In this document: one piece after another, positions 8,894 through 17,462 of the stretch
How positions within the stretch are numbered: position 1 is the stretch's first letter
Layout of the letters: the number at the start of each line of letters is the position of its first letter
Source: JAOUEA01 sp963825685
GTDB taxonomy: Bacteria > Actinomycetota > UBA4738 > HRBIN12
Length of the DNA stretch: 64,000 bases
Assembly (NCBI GenBank): GCA_963825685.1
Contig: CAWGUD010000021.1
Span: 186,001-250,000, forward strand
Reading direction: 5' to 3'
The notes under the pieces: generated by a model
Seen by the model: the letters and a program-made list of their open reading frames with translations, nothing else
Databases searched by the model: none
What the model was told of the DNA's origin: nothing
Made by a program: the position numbers and the translations under genes

Positions 8894-9414
8894 CTACTCC
8901 TCGGTGGACGCTTCGGTGTCGGCGGCCGGAGCATCCTCGGCCGGCGCTTCGGCCTCGGCCGGCGCTTCGACCTCGGCCGGCGCTTCGACCTCGCCGGCAC
9001 GTCCGCGTCGGCGGCGGGTACCGCTTCCTCGACGGCCGGAGGCGGAGCCGCTGCCTCCTCCGCTGCGGCCGCGGCCTTGGCCACGGCCTTCTTCGAGAGC
9101 TTGGGCTCGTCGGGCTTCGCGTCGCGCACCCGGACCTGGCCGGCGGCGCTCGGGCGCTCGGCCACGAACGTGTCCCAGATGCCCACCTTCACCATGAGGT
9201 TGCGGACCTGGTCGCTCGGTTGCGCGCCGACCCGCAGCCAGTGCAGTGCGCGATCGGCGTCGATCTCGATCAGGCTCGGGTCCTCGAGCGGGTGGTACTT
9301 GCCGATGTTCTCGATGAAGCGGCCGTCGCGCGGGGAGCGCTGGTCGGCCACCACGACGCGGTAGAACGGGCGCTTGTTGGCTCCCATGCGCCGCAGTCGG
9401 ATGCGTGTCGCCAT
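8894..9414 (-). CDS. rpsP: ribosomal protein S16 with repetitive acidic tail (frame broken in tail)
   Basis: The first 90 residues are a standard S16 (MATRIRLRRMGANKRPFYRVVVAD, then ENIGKYHPLE). A long Ala/Glu/Pro tail follows, as in some other actinobacteria. The frame breaks at 8993-8997, where one C is missing in CCGGC(C)GAG. The correct frame carries a repeated six-residue unit (EVEAPA twice, then EAEAPA) and ends at TAG 8894-8896, giving about 173 residues. The repeat explains both the expected sequence and the likely assembly slip. Confidence 0.93.
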
Positions 9415-9438
9415 ATCTCGTTCCCAGTCCTCGTTCGT

Positions 9439-10788
9439 CTATCGCTTCGGCAGCTTCGCCGAAGGCACCTTCATCATGCCCGGGACGCGCTTGCCGCCCA
9501 TCATCGTGCGCATCATCTTCCTCGCGCCCTCGAAGTCCTTGAGCAGCGAGTTGACGTCGGCGGTCGTGACCCCGGACCCGTTCGCGATCCGCAGGCGGCG
9601 CGACCCGGAGATGATACCGGGTTCGCGCCGCTCGGCCGGGGTCATCGACAGGATCATCGCCTCGGCGCGCTTCAGCTCCCCCTCGTCGATCGCGTTCGCC
9701 ATCTCCTTCATCGCGTTCTTGCCGCCCGGCACGCCGGGCAGCATCTTGAGCAGGTCGCCCATCGAGCCGAGCTTCTGCACCTGGCGCAACTGGTCGAGGA
9801 AGTCCTCGAACGTGAACTGCCCCTTCAGCATGTTCTCGGCCGCCTTCTGCGCCTCGGCGGTGTCGAGCTTCTCCTGCGCCTTGTCGATCAGGGTCAGCAC
9901 GTCGCCCATGCCGAGGATGCGGCCCGCCATGCGGTCGGGGTAGAAGGGCTCGAGGTCGTCGGGCTTCTCACCCGTGCCCACGAAGTACACGGGGCGGCCC
10001 GTCACGGCCGTGATCGACAGCGCCGCGCCACCGCGCGCGTCGCCGTCGAGCTTCGTGAGCACGAAGCCGGTGGTGTCGACCTCCCGCATGAACTCTCGCG
10101 CCTGCACCACGGCGTCCTGACCGGTCATCGCGTCGGCGGCCATCAGCACGTGCTGGGGCCTCGTGACATCCTTGATCTTGCGGGCCTGCTTCATCATCTC
10201 GGGGTCGACGTGGAGTCGACCCGCGGTGTCGATGATCACGACGTCGGCGTCCTGGCGTTCGGCCTCCTTCAGGCCCTGCTTGGCCACCTTCACGGGGTCC
10301 TTGCCCTCGGACCAGACCGGCACGCCGATCTCACGGCCGAGCGTGCGGAGCTGCTCGATGGCCGCGGGGCGCTCGAGGTCGGCCGCGATCAACAGCGGGC
10401 GCCTGCCCTTGCCCTTGAGGTGCGTCGCGAGCTTCGCGCAGGCGGTCGTCTTCCCGGAGCCCTGCACTCCGGCCATCATGATCACGGCGGGGCGGGCGCC
10501 GCCGAGCTCGAACGGGTGGTGCTCGCCCCCGAGGGTGACGGTGAGCTCCTCGTTCACGACCTTCACCACCTGCTGGCCCGGCGTGAGGCTCTTCATCACC
10601 TCTTCGGAGAGGGCGCGCGCACGCACCCGGTCGAGGAAGTCATCGACCACCTCGACGGCGACGTCGGCTTCGAGCAGCGCCGTGCGCATGTCGGCCAGGG
10701 CGTTGTCGACCTGCTTCGGGTGGAGCTTGCCCCGCGACCGGAGCTTCTTGAAGGTGCCGTCGAGTCGATCGGTGAGCGTGTCGAACAT
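9439..10788 (-). CDS. ffh: signal recognition particle protein Ffh
   Basis: Ffh with 4.5S RNA recognises signal sequences and hands ribosomes to FtsY. The 449-residue product has the N domain, GTPase motifs (GVQGSGKTTACAKLA, DTAGRLHVD, TKLDGDARGG) and a Met-rich M domain ending in MMKVPSAKLPKR. The start MFDTLTDRL at 10788 matches the family and excludes the longer upstream reading. It is divergent from the histidine kinase at 10879. Confidence 0.96.
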   Translation of the reverse strand: MFDTLTDRLDGTFKKLRSRGKLHPKQVDNALADMRTALLEADVAVEVVDDFLDRVRARALSEEVMKSLTPGQQVVKVVNEELTVTLGGEHHPFELGGARPAVIMMAGVQGSGKTTACAKLATHLKGKGRRPLLIAADLERPAAIEQLRTLGREIGVPVWSEGKDPVKVAKQGLKEAERQDADVVIIDTAGRLHVDPEMMKQARKIKDVTRPQHVLMAADAMTGQDAVVQAREFMREVDTTGFVLTKLDGDARGGAALSITAVTGRPVYFVGTGEKPDDLEPFYPDRMAGRILGMGDVLTLIDKAQEKLDTAEAQKAAENMLKGQFTFEDFLDQLRQVQKLGSMGDLLKMLPGVPGGKNAMKEMANAIDEGELKRAEAMILSMTPAERREPGIISGSRRLRIANGSGVTTADVNSLLKDFEGARKMMRTMMGGKRVPGMMKVPSAKLPKR

Positions 10789-10878
10789 CTGACCTCGTCG
10801 TGTCGTCGCCTCGGGGAACGCGTCGCAGCGCACCCGGAGGCGGGGCCGGGGCGACTAGGATTCTACCGGGGGGGTGCC

Positions 10879-11580
10879 ATGCCCGAGTCCGATCTGCGCG
10901 ACGTGAGCCTGGTCGCCGTGACCAGCCACGAGATGCGAAGCCCGCTCGCCGCGATCCGCGGCTTCGTGGACATGCTGCAACGCAGGCGCGACGAACTGAC
11001 CGAGGAGGAGATCGACGAGTTCCTGCAGGTCATCGCCGCCCAGACCGACCGGCTGATCCGTCTCGCCGACGATCTCGTCACGATGGAGAGCCTCGAGGAC
11101 GTGTCGCTCACCGTGCTCCCCGAGCCCATCGTGCTCGTGCCCGCCCTGGAGCAGCTCGTCCGCGAGATCCCCGGCGGCGACGATCGCATCGAGCTCCGCA
11201 TCTCTGCGGATGCGCCGCCGACGATCGAGTCCGACGCGCAGCGGCTCGGTCAGGTGCTCACGAACCTGCTCACGAACGCACTGAAGTACTCCGAGGAGAC
11301 CGCCCCCGTCACGATGGAGGTGGGCCCCGTGGCCGACGACGCGATCGGCATCGCCGTGATCGATCACGGCATCGGCATCGAGGCAGTCGAGCGCGAGCGA
11401 GTGTTCGAGCCGTTCTACCGCACGGCGGAAGGCGCTCGTTCCGCGGAAGGCTCGGGCCTCGGTCTCGCGATCGCCAGGCGACTCGTCGATGCGCTGCGCG
11501 GCGAGGTCACCGCCGAGCCGACCCCCGGCGGGGGAACGACGTTCCGCGTCACGCTTCCGGTGCGTGCGGCGGCGAGCTGA
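10879..11580 (+). CDS. minimal sensor-less histidine kinase
   Basis: A 233-residue soluble kinase with only the catalytic core. It has the H box SHEMRSPLAAIRGF (His about residue 15), N box NLLTNALKYS, G1 DHGIGIEA and G2 GSGLGLAIARRL. No membrane segment or PAS/GAF sensor precedes the H box, so the signal must come through a partner or the cytosol. The ATG at 10879 follows a G-rich stretch; TAGGAT at 10856 may be its -10 element. Its 3' end overlaps the response regulator on the other strand by 32 bases. Confidence 0.88.
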   Translation: MPESDLRDVSLVAVTSHEMRSPLAAIRGFVDMLQRRRDELTEEEIDEFLQVIAAQTDRLIRLADDLVTMESLEDVSLTVLPEPIVLVPALEQLVREIPGGDDRIELRISADAPPTIESDAQRLGQVLTNLLTNALKYSEETAPVTMEVGPVADDAIGIAVIDHGIGIEAVERERVFEPFYRTAEGARSAEGSGLGLAIARRLVDALRGEVTAEPTPGGGTTFRVTLPVRAAAS

Positions 11581-11938
11581 GCACCCGCTCCACCGTGCGC
11601 AACAGGGTGATCGGGCTGAACGGCTTCGTGAAGTACTCGTCGGCCCCGAGCGCCATCGCGCGCTCACGACCCTCCTCGCCGTCGGCCGTCACGATGATCA
11701 CGCGCACCTCGGCGGTGGCCGGATCCGCACGCACCGACGCCAGGACCTCGGCGCCGTTCGACCCCGGGATGTTCATGTCCAAGAACACGAGGTCGGGCGG
11801 GTCGGCGCGCACCATCTCGAGCGCCCGATGCCCGTCGGCCGCCTCCTCGATCGAGAACCCCTCGCCCTCGAGCACGAGGCGCATCGCCTCGCGCATCGTG
11901 GGGTGGTCCTCCACGATGAGGATCCGGACTTCGGGCAC
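11549..11938 (-). CDS. stand-alone receiver-domain response regulator
   Basis: A 129-residue CheY-like protein with the acidic pair in VEDHPTM, the phosphoacceptor Asp in LVFLDMNIPG, the switch Thr in VIIVTADG and Lys in YFTKPFSP. There is no output domain. It is the obvious candidate partner of the convergent kinase at 10879-11580, whose last 32 bases it overlaps. It lies between ftsY and the kinase. Output may be through protein-protein contact. Pairing is inferred from position only. Confidence 0.9.
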   Translation of the reverse strand: MPEVRILIVEDHPTMREAMRLVLEGEGFSIEEAADGHRALEMVRADPPDLVFLDMNIPGSNGAEVLASVRADPATAEVRVIIVTADGEEGRERAMALGADEYFTKPFSPITLLRTVERVLSSPPHAPEA

Positions 11939-11968
11939 CGCGACCCCCTCCGCTCTCGTGTCGTGCGG

Positions 11969-13030
11969 CTAGCCGGACAGTAGACGGTCCGCGAAGGTAC
12001 CCGCGTCGAACGGCCGTAGATCGTCGGCTCCCTCACCGACCCCGACGAAGCGAACCGGCACGCCGAGCTCCTCCCGCACGGCGAGCACGATGCCCCCCTT
12101 CGCCGATCCGTCGGTCTTCGTGAGCACCACGCCGGTCACCTCGACGGCGTCGGTGAACGCCCTGGCCTGGGCGATGCCGTTCTGCCCCGTCTGGGCGTCG
12201 AGCACGAGCAGGGTCTCGTCGACCTGAGCGCCGGCCTTCTCGATCACGCGCTTGACCTTGCCGAGCTCGTCCATCAACGGAGTCTTCGTATGGAGACGGC
12301 CGGCGGTGTCGACGATCAGCACGTCGGCCCCACGGGCGGTGGCCGACTTCACGGCGTCGAACGCCACCGCCCCGGGATCGGCGCCGCGTTCCTGGCTCAC
12401 CAGCTGCGCCCCGGCGCGCGTCGCCCAGACCTCGAGCTGCTCACCGGCGGCCGCGCGGAACGTGTCGGCGGCGGCGAGGCTCACCTGCTTGCCTTCGCCG
12501 GTGAGGCGCTTCGCGAGCTTGCCGATCGTGGTCGTCTTCCCGGCGCCGTTCACGCCGACCACCATCACGACGCCGGGACGGCCGCGCGGCAGACGCAACG
12601 GTCCGTCAGGTCCGAGCACCGTGACGATCTCCTCACGCAACAGCGCCACCGGGTCACCGCCACTCGCGAAGTCGGCCCTGACGCGCCCGACCAGATCGGC
12701 CGACCCCTTGGGACCCACGTCGGCCTTGACCAGCAGATCCTCGAGCTGCTTCCAGGTGTCGTCGCCGACGCCACCCCTGAAGAGCGCCTTGACCTTGGCG
12801 CCGAGCCCCTCCTTGTGGAAGACGCCACCCGAGGCGCCCGCCTCGTGGTGTGCGGGCTCGTGTCGCTGCTTCGCCGGGTGCATCCGGGTGGGCTCGCGCA
12901 CGTGCCCCGTGCCCGTGTGCGTCTCTCGCTCCAGGTCCTGCAGGCGCGAGCGACGGGAGGACCGGATCACGAAGAAGCCGACGACCGCCAGGACCGCAAG
13001 GATCCCGAAGACGATGATGGTGAACGTCAC
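11969..13030 (-). CDS. ftsY: SRP receptor FtsY
   Basis: FtsY receives SRP-ribosome complexes at the membrane. The 353-residue product begins with one hydrophobic segment (FTIIVFGILAVLAVVGFFVI), as in actinobacterial FtsY, then a charged linker and the NG domain: GVNGAGKTTTIGKLAK, DTFRAAAGEQL, DTAGRLHTK, TKTDGSAKGG. The GTG at 13030 follows a TAGCCT element (13038-13043) by 7 bases; the TAG of that element is also the smc stop codon. Confidence 0.95.
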   Translation of the reverse strand: MTFTIIVFGILAVLAVVGFFVIRSSRRSRLQDLERETHTGTGHVREPTRMHPAKQRHEPAHHEAGASGGVFHKEGLGAKVKALFRGGVGDDTWKQLEDLLVKADVGPKGSADLVGRVRADFASGGDPVALLREEIVTVLGPDGPLRLPRGRPGVVMVVGVNGAGKTTTIGKLAKRLTGEGKQVSLAAADTFRAAAGEQLEVWATRAGAQLVSQERGADPGAVAFDAVKSATARGADVLIVDTAGRLHTKTPLMDELGKVKRVIEKAGAQVDETLLVLDAQTGQNGIAQARAFTDAVEVTGVVLTKTDGSAKGGIVLAVREELGVPVRFVGVGEGADDLRPFDAGTFADRLLSG

Positions 13031-13040
13031 GGTCGCGAGG

Positions 13041-16000
13041 CTAGCCGACCGGCTCGCCCTCTGGCACCTCGATCACCGGTTCGTCGTCGGCGGACGTCTG
13101 CGGGGCGAACGCCGCGGCGGCGGCCTCCCGCTCACCCTCGAGCCGAGCATCGGTCTCGAGGGAGGTCGGATGATCGAGCTGCTGCGCGACCACCTTCGTG
13201 GTGCCGTCCTTGTTGAGCGAGATGCCGTACATCATCGCGGCGATCTCCATCGTGCGCTTCTGGTGCGTCACGATCAGGACCTGCGACTCGCGTGCGAAGC
13301 CTTCGACCAGCCGAAGGAACCGATGCAGGTTGACGTCGTCGAGCGCGGGCTCGACCTCGTCCATCAGGTAGAACGGCGAGGGCCGGGCGGTGAAGATCGC
13401 GAAGAGGAACGCCATGGCCGTGAGCGAGCGCTCCCCACCCGACAGCAGCGAGATCCGCTTCACCCGCTTGCGGCCGGGACTGGCCTCGATCTCGATGCCG
13501 CTCGTGAGCGGCTCGGCGGGATCGGTGAGCACGAGGCGACCGTCCCCGCCGGGGAACAGGTCCTTGATCAGTCGCTCGAACTGCAACGCCACGTCCTGGT
13601 AGGCCGTCGTGAACGTCTCGGTGATCTCGCGATCGACCTGGGCGATCACCTCGAGCAGGTCACGGCGGGCATGCTTCACGTCGTCGAGCTCGCGGGCCAT
13701 GAAGTCGTGGCGTTCCTGCAGGACCTCGAACTCGCCGGTGGCGAGCAGGTTCACGCGTCCCAGCAGGGCGAGGCGGCGCTGCACGAGCTCGGATCGCTTC
13801 TCGAGCGCCTCGACCGAGTCGTCGTCGGTCAGCGCGGCGACGAGCTGCTCGGGATCGGCCTGGTGCCCCTCACGGATCAGCCGCTCGGCCTCGCGGATGC
13901 GCCGCTCGATGTCACCCCGGTTGCGGTCGTCGCCTTCGTAGGCCTCGCGCAGACGCTCGAGCTCGGTCGACGCGTCACGCCACGCCTTGTTGACCGTGGC
14001 CTCACGCTCGGCGACCTCGCGCTCGGAGGCCGCGGCGGTGTCGCGGGCGCCTGCCGCCGCGAGCGCGGCGGCCTCGGCCCGGGCCGACTCGGCTTCGGCG
14101 GCCACTCGAGCGGCTTCGGCGGCCTCGAGGGCCGCCCGCATCGCCACGGGGTCGTCGGCCGACAGCTCGTCTCGCTCGATGCGAAGCGCCGCCAGCCGCA
14201 CGTCGTGGGCCGAGCGGTCCCGTCGCAACGTCTCCACCGCGACCCGGGCCGAGACGGGCGGCTGCGGCGTCGGCGGCAGGTCGGGCGCCGGCTCGGTCGC
14301 GGTCGGCCCGAGTGACACCAGCCGCTCACGGGCCACCGCGACCGTCTCGTCGAGCGCGATCAGGCGCTGGGCGAGCAGCTCCTCCTCCTTGCGCATGCCG
14401 CTGAGGTCGCGTTCGAGGCCCCCGAGACGCTCGGCGACCGACGTGATCTCAGCGTCGGCGGCTTCGATCTGTTCCCTGAGGAAATCGATCTCGCCACCGA
14501 TCTCCTCGAGGCGCTGGCGCTTGGGATTCAGCGCATTCATCGTGGCGGACAGATCGTGGGCGACGACGAGGAGCTCGGCCCTGATCTCACGGGCGCGGGC
14601 GTCGGCTTCCTTGGCCGTATGGATCACGGCCGGCCCGACGAGCACGCCCTCGGGGGTCACGAACGACGCGGTGGGGTGCAGGCGCTGCTTCTCCGACGCC
14701 TCGTGGATGGTCTCGGCGAGGTAGACGTCGCGGAGCAGGGTGCTGGCGATGCCCCGGGCCGCCGGCTCGGCCACGACCGCCGCGAGCAACTTGCGCTCAC
14801 CGGCGACCCCGATCGGCACGGGGCCGCCCGACGCGATCGCGAGGATCGCGCCGTCGCCCTCGGGCGCGTCGGCGAGCGCCCGGTCGCCGTCGTCGTACAC
14901 GACGGCGTCGGCGAGCGGTCCGAGCGCCGCGACCAGGGCGCGCTCGAGCCCGGGCTCGACCTTGACGAGGTCCTTCAGCAACCCGATCGCGCGGCCTTTG
15001 TGCCCCTTGAGGAAGCGGGAGCCCGCCGTCTCCTCGATGTCCTGACGCCGCGCCTCGAGCAGGTCGCGGCGGGCCTCGTGCCGGCGCCGGACGTCGTCGA
15101 GCTCCTCGATCTTGTCGACCAGGCTTCGGCGCTCGATCTCGAGGGCCGCCCGCTTCTCGCTCATCGGCGCGGACTGGTCGTCGAACGTCTCGATCTCGCC
15201 TTCGAGTCCCACACGCTCGGCCTCGGCCTCCGCGATGCGTTCGCGCACCGTTCCCAGCGATCCTGCCAGCCGTTCCCGCTCCCGCTCGCTGGACGCGAGC
15301 GAGCGCTCGAGCGCGTCGACCTCGGCTCGGCGGCCGGCTGCCGCCTCGCCGGCTCGCCGCCGCAGCTCCTCGATGCGGTGGCGCTCCTCCTCCGCGGCAC
15401 GGAAGGCCAGCTCGGCCGCCTCGAGCTCGCGCTCGCTGTGCTCGAGTTCGGCGACGACATCGGTCAGCTCGGCCTCGATGCGAGCGATCTCGGTGTCGAC
15501 CGCATCGACCCGGGCGGCCCGCGAGGCGTGCGACGCGAGCTGTTCGCGCGCCGCGCCCTCGTGCTCCACGGCGTCGCGGAAGGATCGCTCGGCACGACGC
15601 CGCTCCTCGGCGGTGCTGCGGAACGCGACCTCGGCCTCGGCAAGCGCGGTCGATGCGGTGGCCCGGGCGTCGGCGGCGGCGAGCACCTCGCCGTCGAGGG
15701 CGTCGAGTCGCTCGCGGGCGGCGGTGCGCTCGTCGAGGCCGCGCTGCCACCCCTCGGCTCGGCGATCCCTCTCGCGGAGCAGGGCGCGGAGTCGAGCGGC
15801 CGCGAGCGTGCGGGAGAGCGTCTCCGCCTCGGTCGTGAGCGTCTCGTGCTTCTTCGCCATCTCCGCCTGCTGCTGCAGCGGCTTCAACTGCCGACGCAGC
15901 TCGGCGAGCACGTCGGCGAGGCGCAGCAGGTCCTGGTCGAGGTTCGCGAGCTTGCGCTCGGCGCGTTCCTTGCGGCGGCGATGCTTCGCGACGCCCGCGG

Positions 16001-16490
16001 CTTCCTCGATGTACTTGCGACGGTCCTCCGGCTTGGCCAGGAGCACCTCCTCGAGCTGACCCTGTCCGACCACGGTGTGCAGCGCGCGCCCGATGCCGGT
16101 CTCGGAGAGCAACTCCTGCACGTCGAGCAGGCGTACGACCTGGCCGTTGATGCGGTACTCGGACTCCCCCGACCGGAAGATCGTGCGCGCCACCTCGATC
16201 TCGCTCATCGGCACGGGGATCTTGCCCGCGGAGTTGTCGATCACGAGCTTCACCTCGGCCATGCCGAGGGCGGGTCGGGAGGGCGTCCCGGCGAAGATCA
16301 CGTCGGCCATGTGCCCGCCCCGGAGCGAGCGAGCACCTTGCTCGCCGAGCACCCAGCTGATCGCGTCGACCAGGTTGGACTTGCCCGAGCCGTTGGGCCC
16401 GACGATGACCGACACGCCCGGGATGAACTCGAGCACCGTCTTGTCCGCGAACGACTTGAACCCGCGGATCGTGATCGACCGGAGGAACAT
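13041..16490 (-). CDS. smc: chromosome segregation protein SMC
   Basis: SMC dimers compact and segregate the chromosome with ScpA/ScpB. The 1149-residue product has Walker A GPNGSGKSNLVDAI near residue 32, a coiled-coil arm, a hinge near residues 505-650 (GLLKDLVKVEPGLERAL), the return arm, the ABC signature LLSGGERSLTAMAF and Walker B FYLMDEVEPALDD. Length is typical. The ATG at 16490 follows TAGCAT (16499-16504) by 8 bases. No frame break occurs in 3.4 kb, a useful contrast with other genes here. Confidence 0.96.
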   Translation of the reverse strand: MFLRSITIRGFKSFADKTVLEFIPGVSVIVGPNGSGKSNLVDAISWVLGEQGARSLRGGHMADVIFAGTPSRPALGMAEVKLVIDNSAGKIPVPMSEIEVARTIFRSGESEYRINGQVVRLLDVQELLSETGIGRALHTVVGQGQLEEVLLAKPEDRRKYIEEAAGVAKHRRRKERAERKLANLDQDLLRLADVLAELRRQLKPLQQQAEMAKKHETLTTEAETLSRTLAAARLRALLRERDRRAEGWQRGLDERTAARERLDALDGEVLAAADARATASTALAEAEVAFRSTAEERRRAERSFRDAVEHEGAAREQLASHASRAARVDAVDTEIARIEAELTDVVAELEHSERELEAAELAFRAAEEERHRIEELRRRAGEAAAGRRAEVDALERSLASSERERERLAGSLGTVRERIAEAEAERVGLEGEIETFDDQSAPMSEKRAALEIERRSLVDKIEELDDVRRRHEARRDLLEARRQDIEETAGSRFLKGHKGRAIGLLKDLVKVEPGLERALVAALGPLADAVVYDDGDRALADAPEGDGAILAIASGGPVPIGVAGERKLLAAVVAEPAARGIASTLLRDVYLAETIHEASEKQRLHPTASFVTPEGVLVGPAVIHTAKEADARAREIRAELLVVAHDLSATMNALNPKRQRLEEIGGEIDFLREQIEAADAEITSVAERLGGLERDLSGMRKEEELLAQRLIALDETVAVARERLVSLGPTATEPAPDLPPTPQPPVSARVAVETLRRDRSAHDVRLAALRIERDELSADDPVAMRAALEAAEAARVAAEAESARAEAAALAAAGARDTAAASEREVAEREATVNKAWRDASTELERLREAYEGDDRNRGDIERRIREAERLIREGHQADPEQLVAALTDDDSVEALEKRSELVQRRLALLGRVNLLATGEFEVLQERHDFMARELDDVKHARRDLLEVIAQVDREITETFTTAYQDVALQFERLIKDLFPGGDGRLVLTDPAEPLTSGIEIEASPGRKRVKRISLLSGGERSLTAMAFLFAIFTARPSPFYLMDEVEPALDDVNLHRFLRLVEGFARESQVLIVTHQKRTMEIAAMMYGISLNKDGTTKVVAQQLDHPTSLETDARLEGEREAAAAAFAPQTSADDEPVIEVPEGEPVG

Positions 16491-16532
16491 GTGGGCGGAT
16501 GCTAACAGGGATGTGATTCTGACCGGTGGAGG

Positions 16533-16802
16533 CTATCGGGCGACGCGGAACTCCCGCTCACCCGTCGGCTGCTCCTGCCGCAGGTCGACCCGTTCGACGT
16601 GAGCGAACGGCGGACCCTCGGCGCACCAGGCGACGATCGCATCGACCGCGTCGGGCTCGCCCTCGAACTCCGCCTCGACACCGCCGTCGAGCGTGTTGCG
16701 GACCCATCCGCCGATACCGAGCGCTCGCGCCCGCTCGACGCAGGACGCCCGGAAGAAGACCCCCTGCACCTGCCCCCGGACGTCCACGTGGACCCTGCGC
16801 AC
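16533..16802 (-). CDS. acyP: acylphosphatase
   Basis: Acylphosphatase hydrolyses carboxyl-phosphate bonds. The product of about 89 residues has the signature VRGQVQGVFFRA (phosphate loop with catalytic Arg) and GWVRNTLDGGVEAEFEG (catalytic Asn). It ends REFRVAR. The GTG at 16802 starts the domain directly. It lies just upstream of smc, as in M. tuberculosis (Rv2922A). Confidence 0.9.
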   Translation of the reverse strand: MRRVHVDVRGQVQGVFFRASCVERARALGIGGWVRNTLDGGVEAEFEGEPDAVDAIVAWCAEGPPFAHVERVDLRQEQPTGEREFRVAR

Positions 16803-16864
16803 ACCGCCATGGTGCCACCGGCAGCACCCGTTGACCGGCCTCGTGTTCGGTACATTGAGCGGCC

Positions 16865-17452
16865 ATGGCAACCTACGATGCCCGGACCGCCCTGCTCGTC
16901 GTCGACGTCCAGAACGACTTCGCCGACCCGTCCGGCAGCCTCTACGTCACCGGCGGCGAGCAGATCGTGCCGATCGTCAACGCCGAGGTCGAGCGGGCGC
17001 GAGAGGCGGGAGCCCAGGTCGTCTACACGCAGGACTGGCACCCAGAGCACACCCCGCACTTCCAGCGGGACGGAGGCATCTGGCCGGTGCACTGCGTCGA
17101 GGACACCCACGGAGCGGAGTTCCACGGGGACCTGATCGTGGCCGACAGCGAGGTCGTGCGCAAGGGTCACGACGGCCGTGACGGCTACTCCGGATTCAGC
17201 GTGCGCGACCCCCTCTCGGGTGAACGGGGAGACACGCTGTTGCACGAGATGCTCGAGGCCAACGGCATCGAGCGTCTCGTGATCTGCGGACTGGCCACCG
17301 ACTACTGCGTGGTCGAGACCGTCCTCGACGCGAGGATGCTCGGCTACCCGGTCGAGGTGCTGACCGACGCCGTGCGCGCAGTCGAGCTCCAGCCCGGCGA
17401 CGGAGCCACCGCCCTGGCCCGGATGCGGGAGGCGGGCGCCGAGCTCGTCTGA
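16865..17452 (+). CDS. pncA: nicotinamidase
   Basis: PncA converts nicotinamide to nicotinate in NAD salvage. The 195-residue isochorismatase-fold protein has the catalytic triad: Asp in VVDVQNDF, Lys in VVRKGHD and Cys in LATDYCVVET. The metal-site pattern DWHPEHTPHF is also present. The ATG at 16865 follows TACATT (16851-16856) by 8 bases. It is the only plus-strand gene between smc and mutM. Confidence 0.95.
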   Translation: MATYDARTALLVVDVQNDFADPSGSLYVTGGEQIVPIVNAEVERAREAGAQVVYTQDWHPEHTPHFQRDGGIWPVHCVEDTHGAEFHGDLIVADSEVVRKGHDGRDGYSGFSVRDPLSGERGDTLLHEMLEANGIERLVICGLATDYCVVETVLDARMLGYPVEVLTDAVRAVELQPGDGATALARMREAGAELV

Positions 17453-17462
17453 TCGTCGTCGA

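Noticed and set aside
8940..8995. Short tandem repeat as a CRISPR or VNTR element
   Set aside because: The 18-base units encode the in-frame acidic tail of S16 and have no spacers.
6760..9414. Programmed ribosomal frameshifting in rplS and rpsP
   Set aside because: No slippery heptamer or downstream pseudoknot is evident, and similar one-base breaks occur in unrelated genes; a missing base explains both.
12252..16505. Very long open frames on the plus strand opposite ftsY and smc
   Set aside because: They mirror the codon periodicity of strongly biased GC-rich genes on the other strand and show no family motifs; the minus-strand genes are complete and certain.
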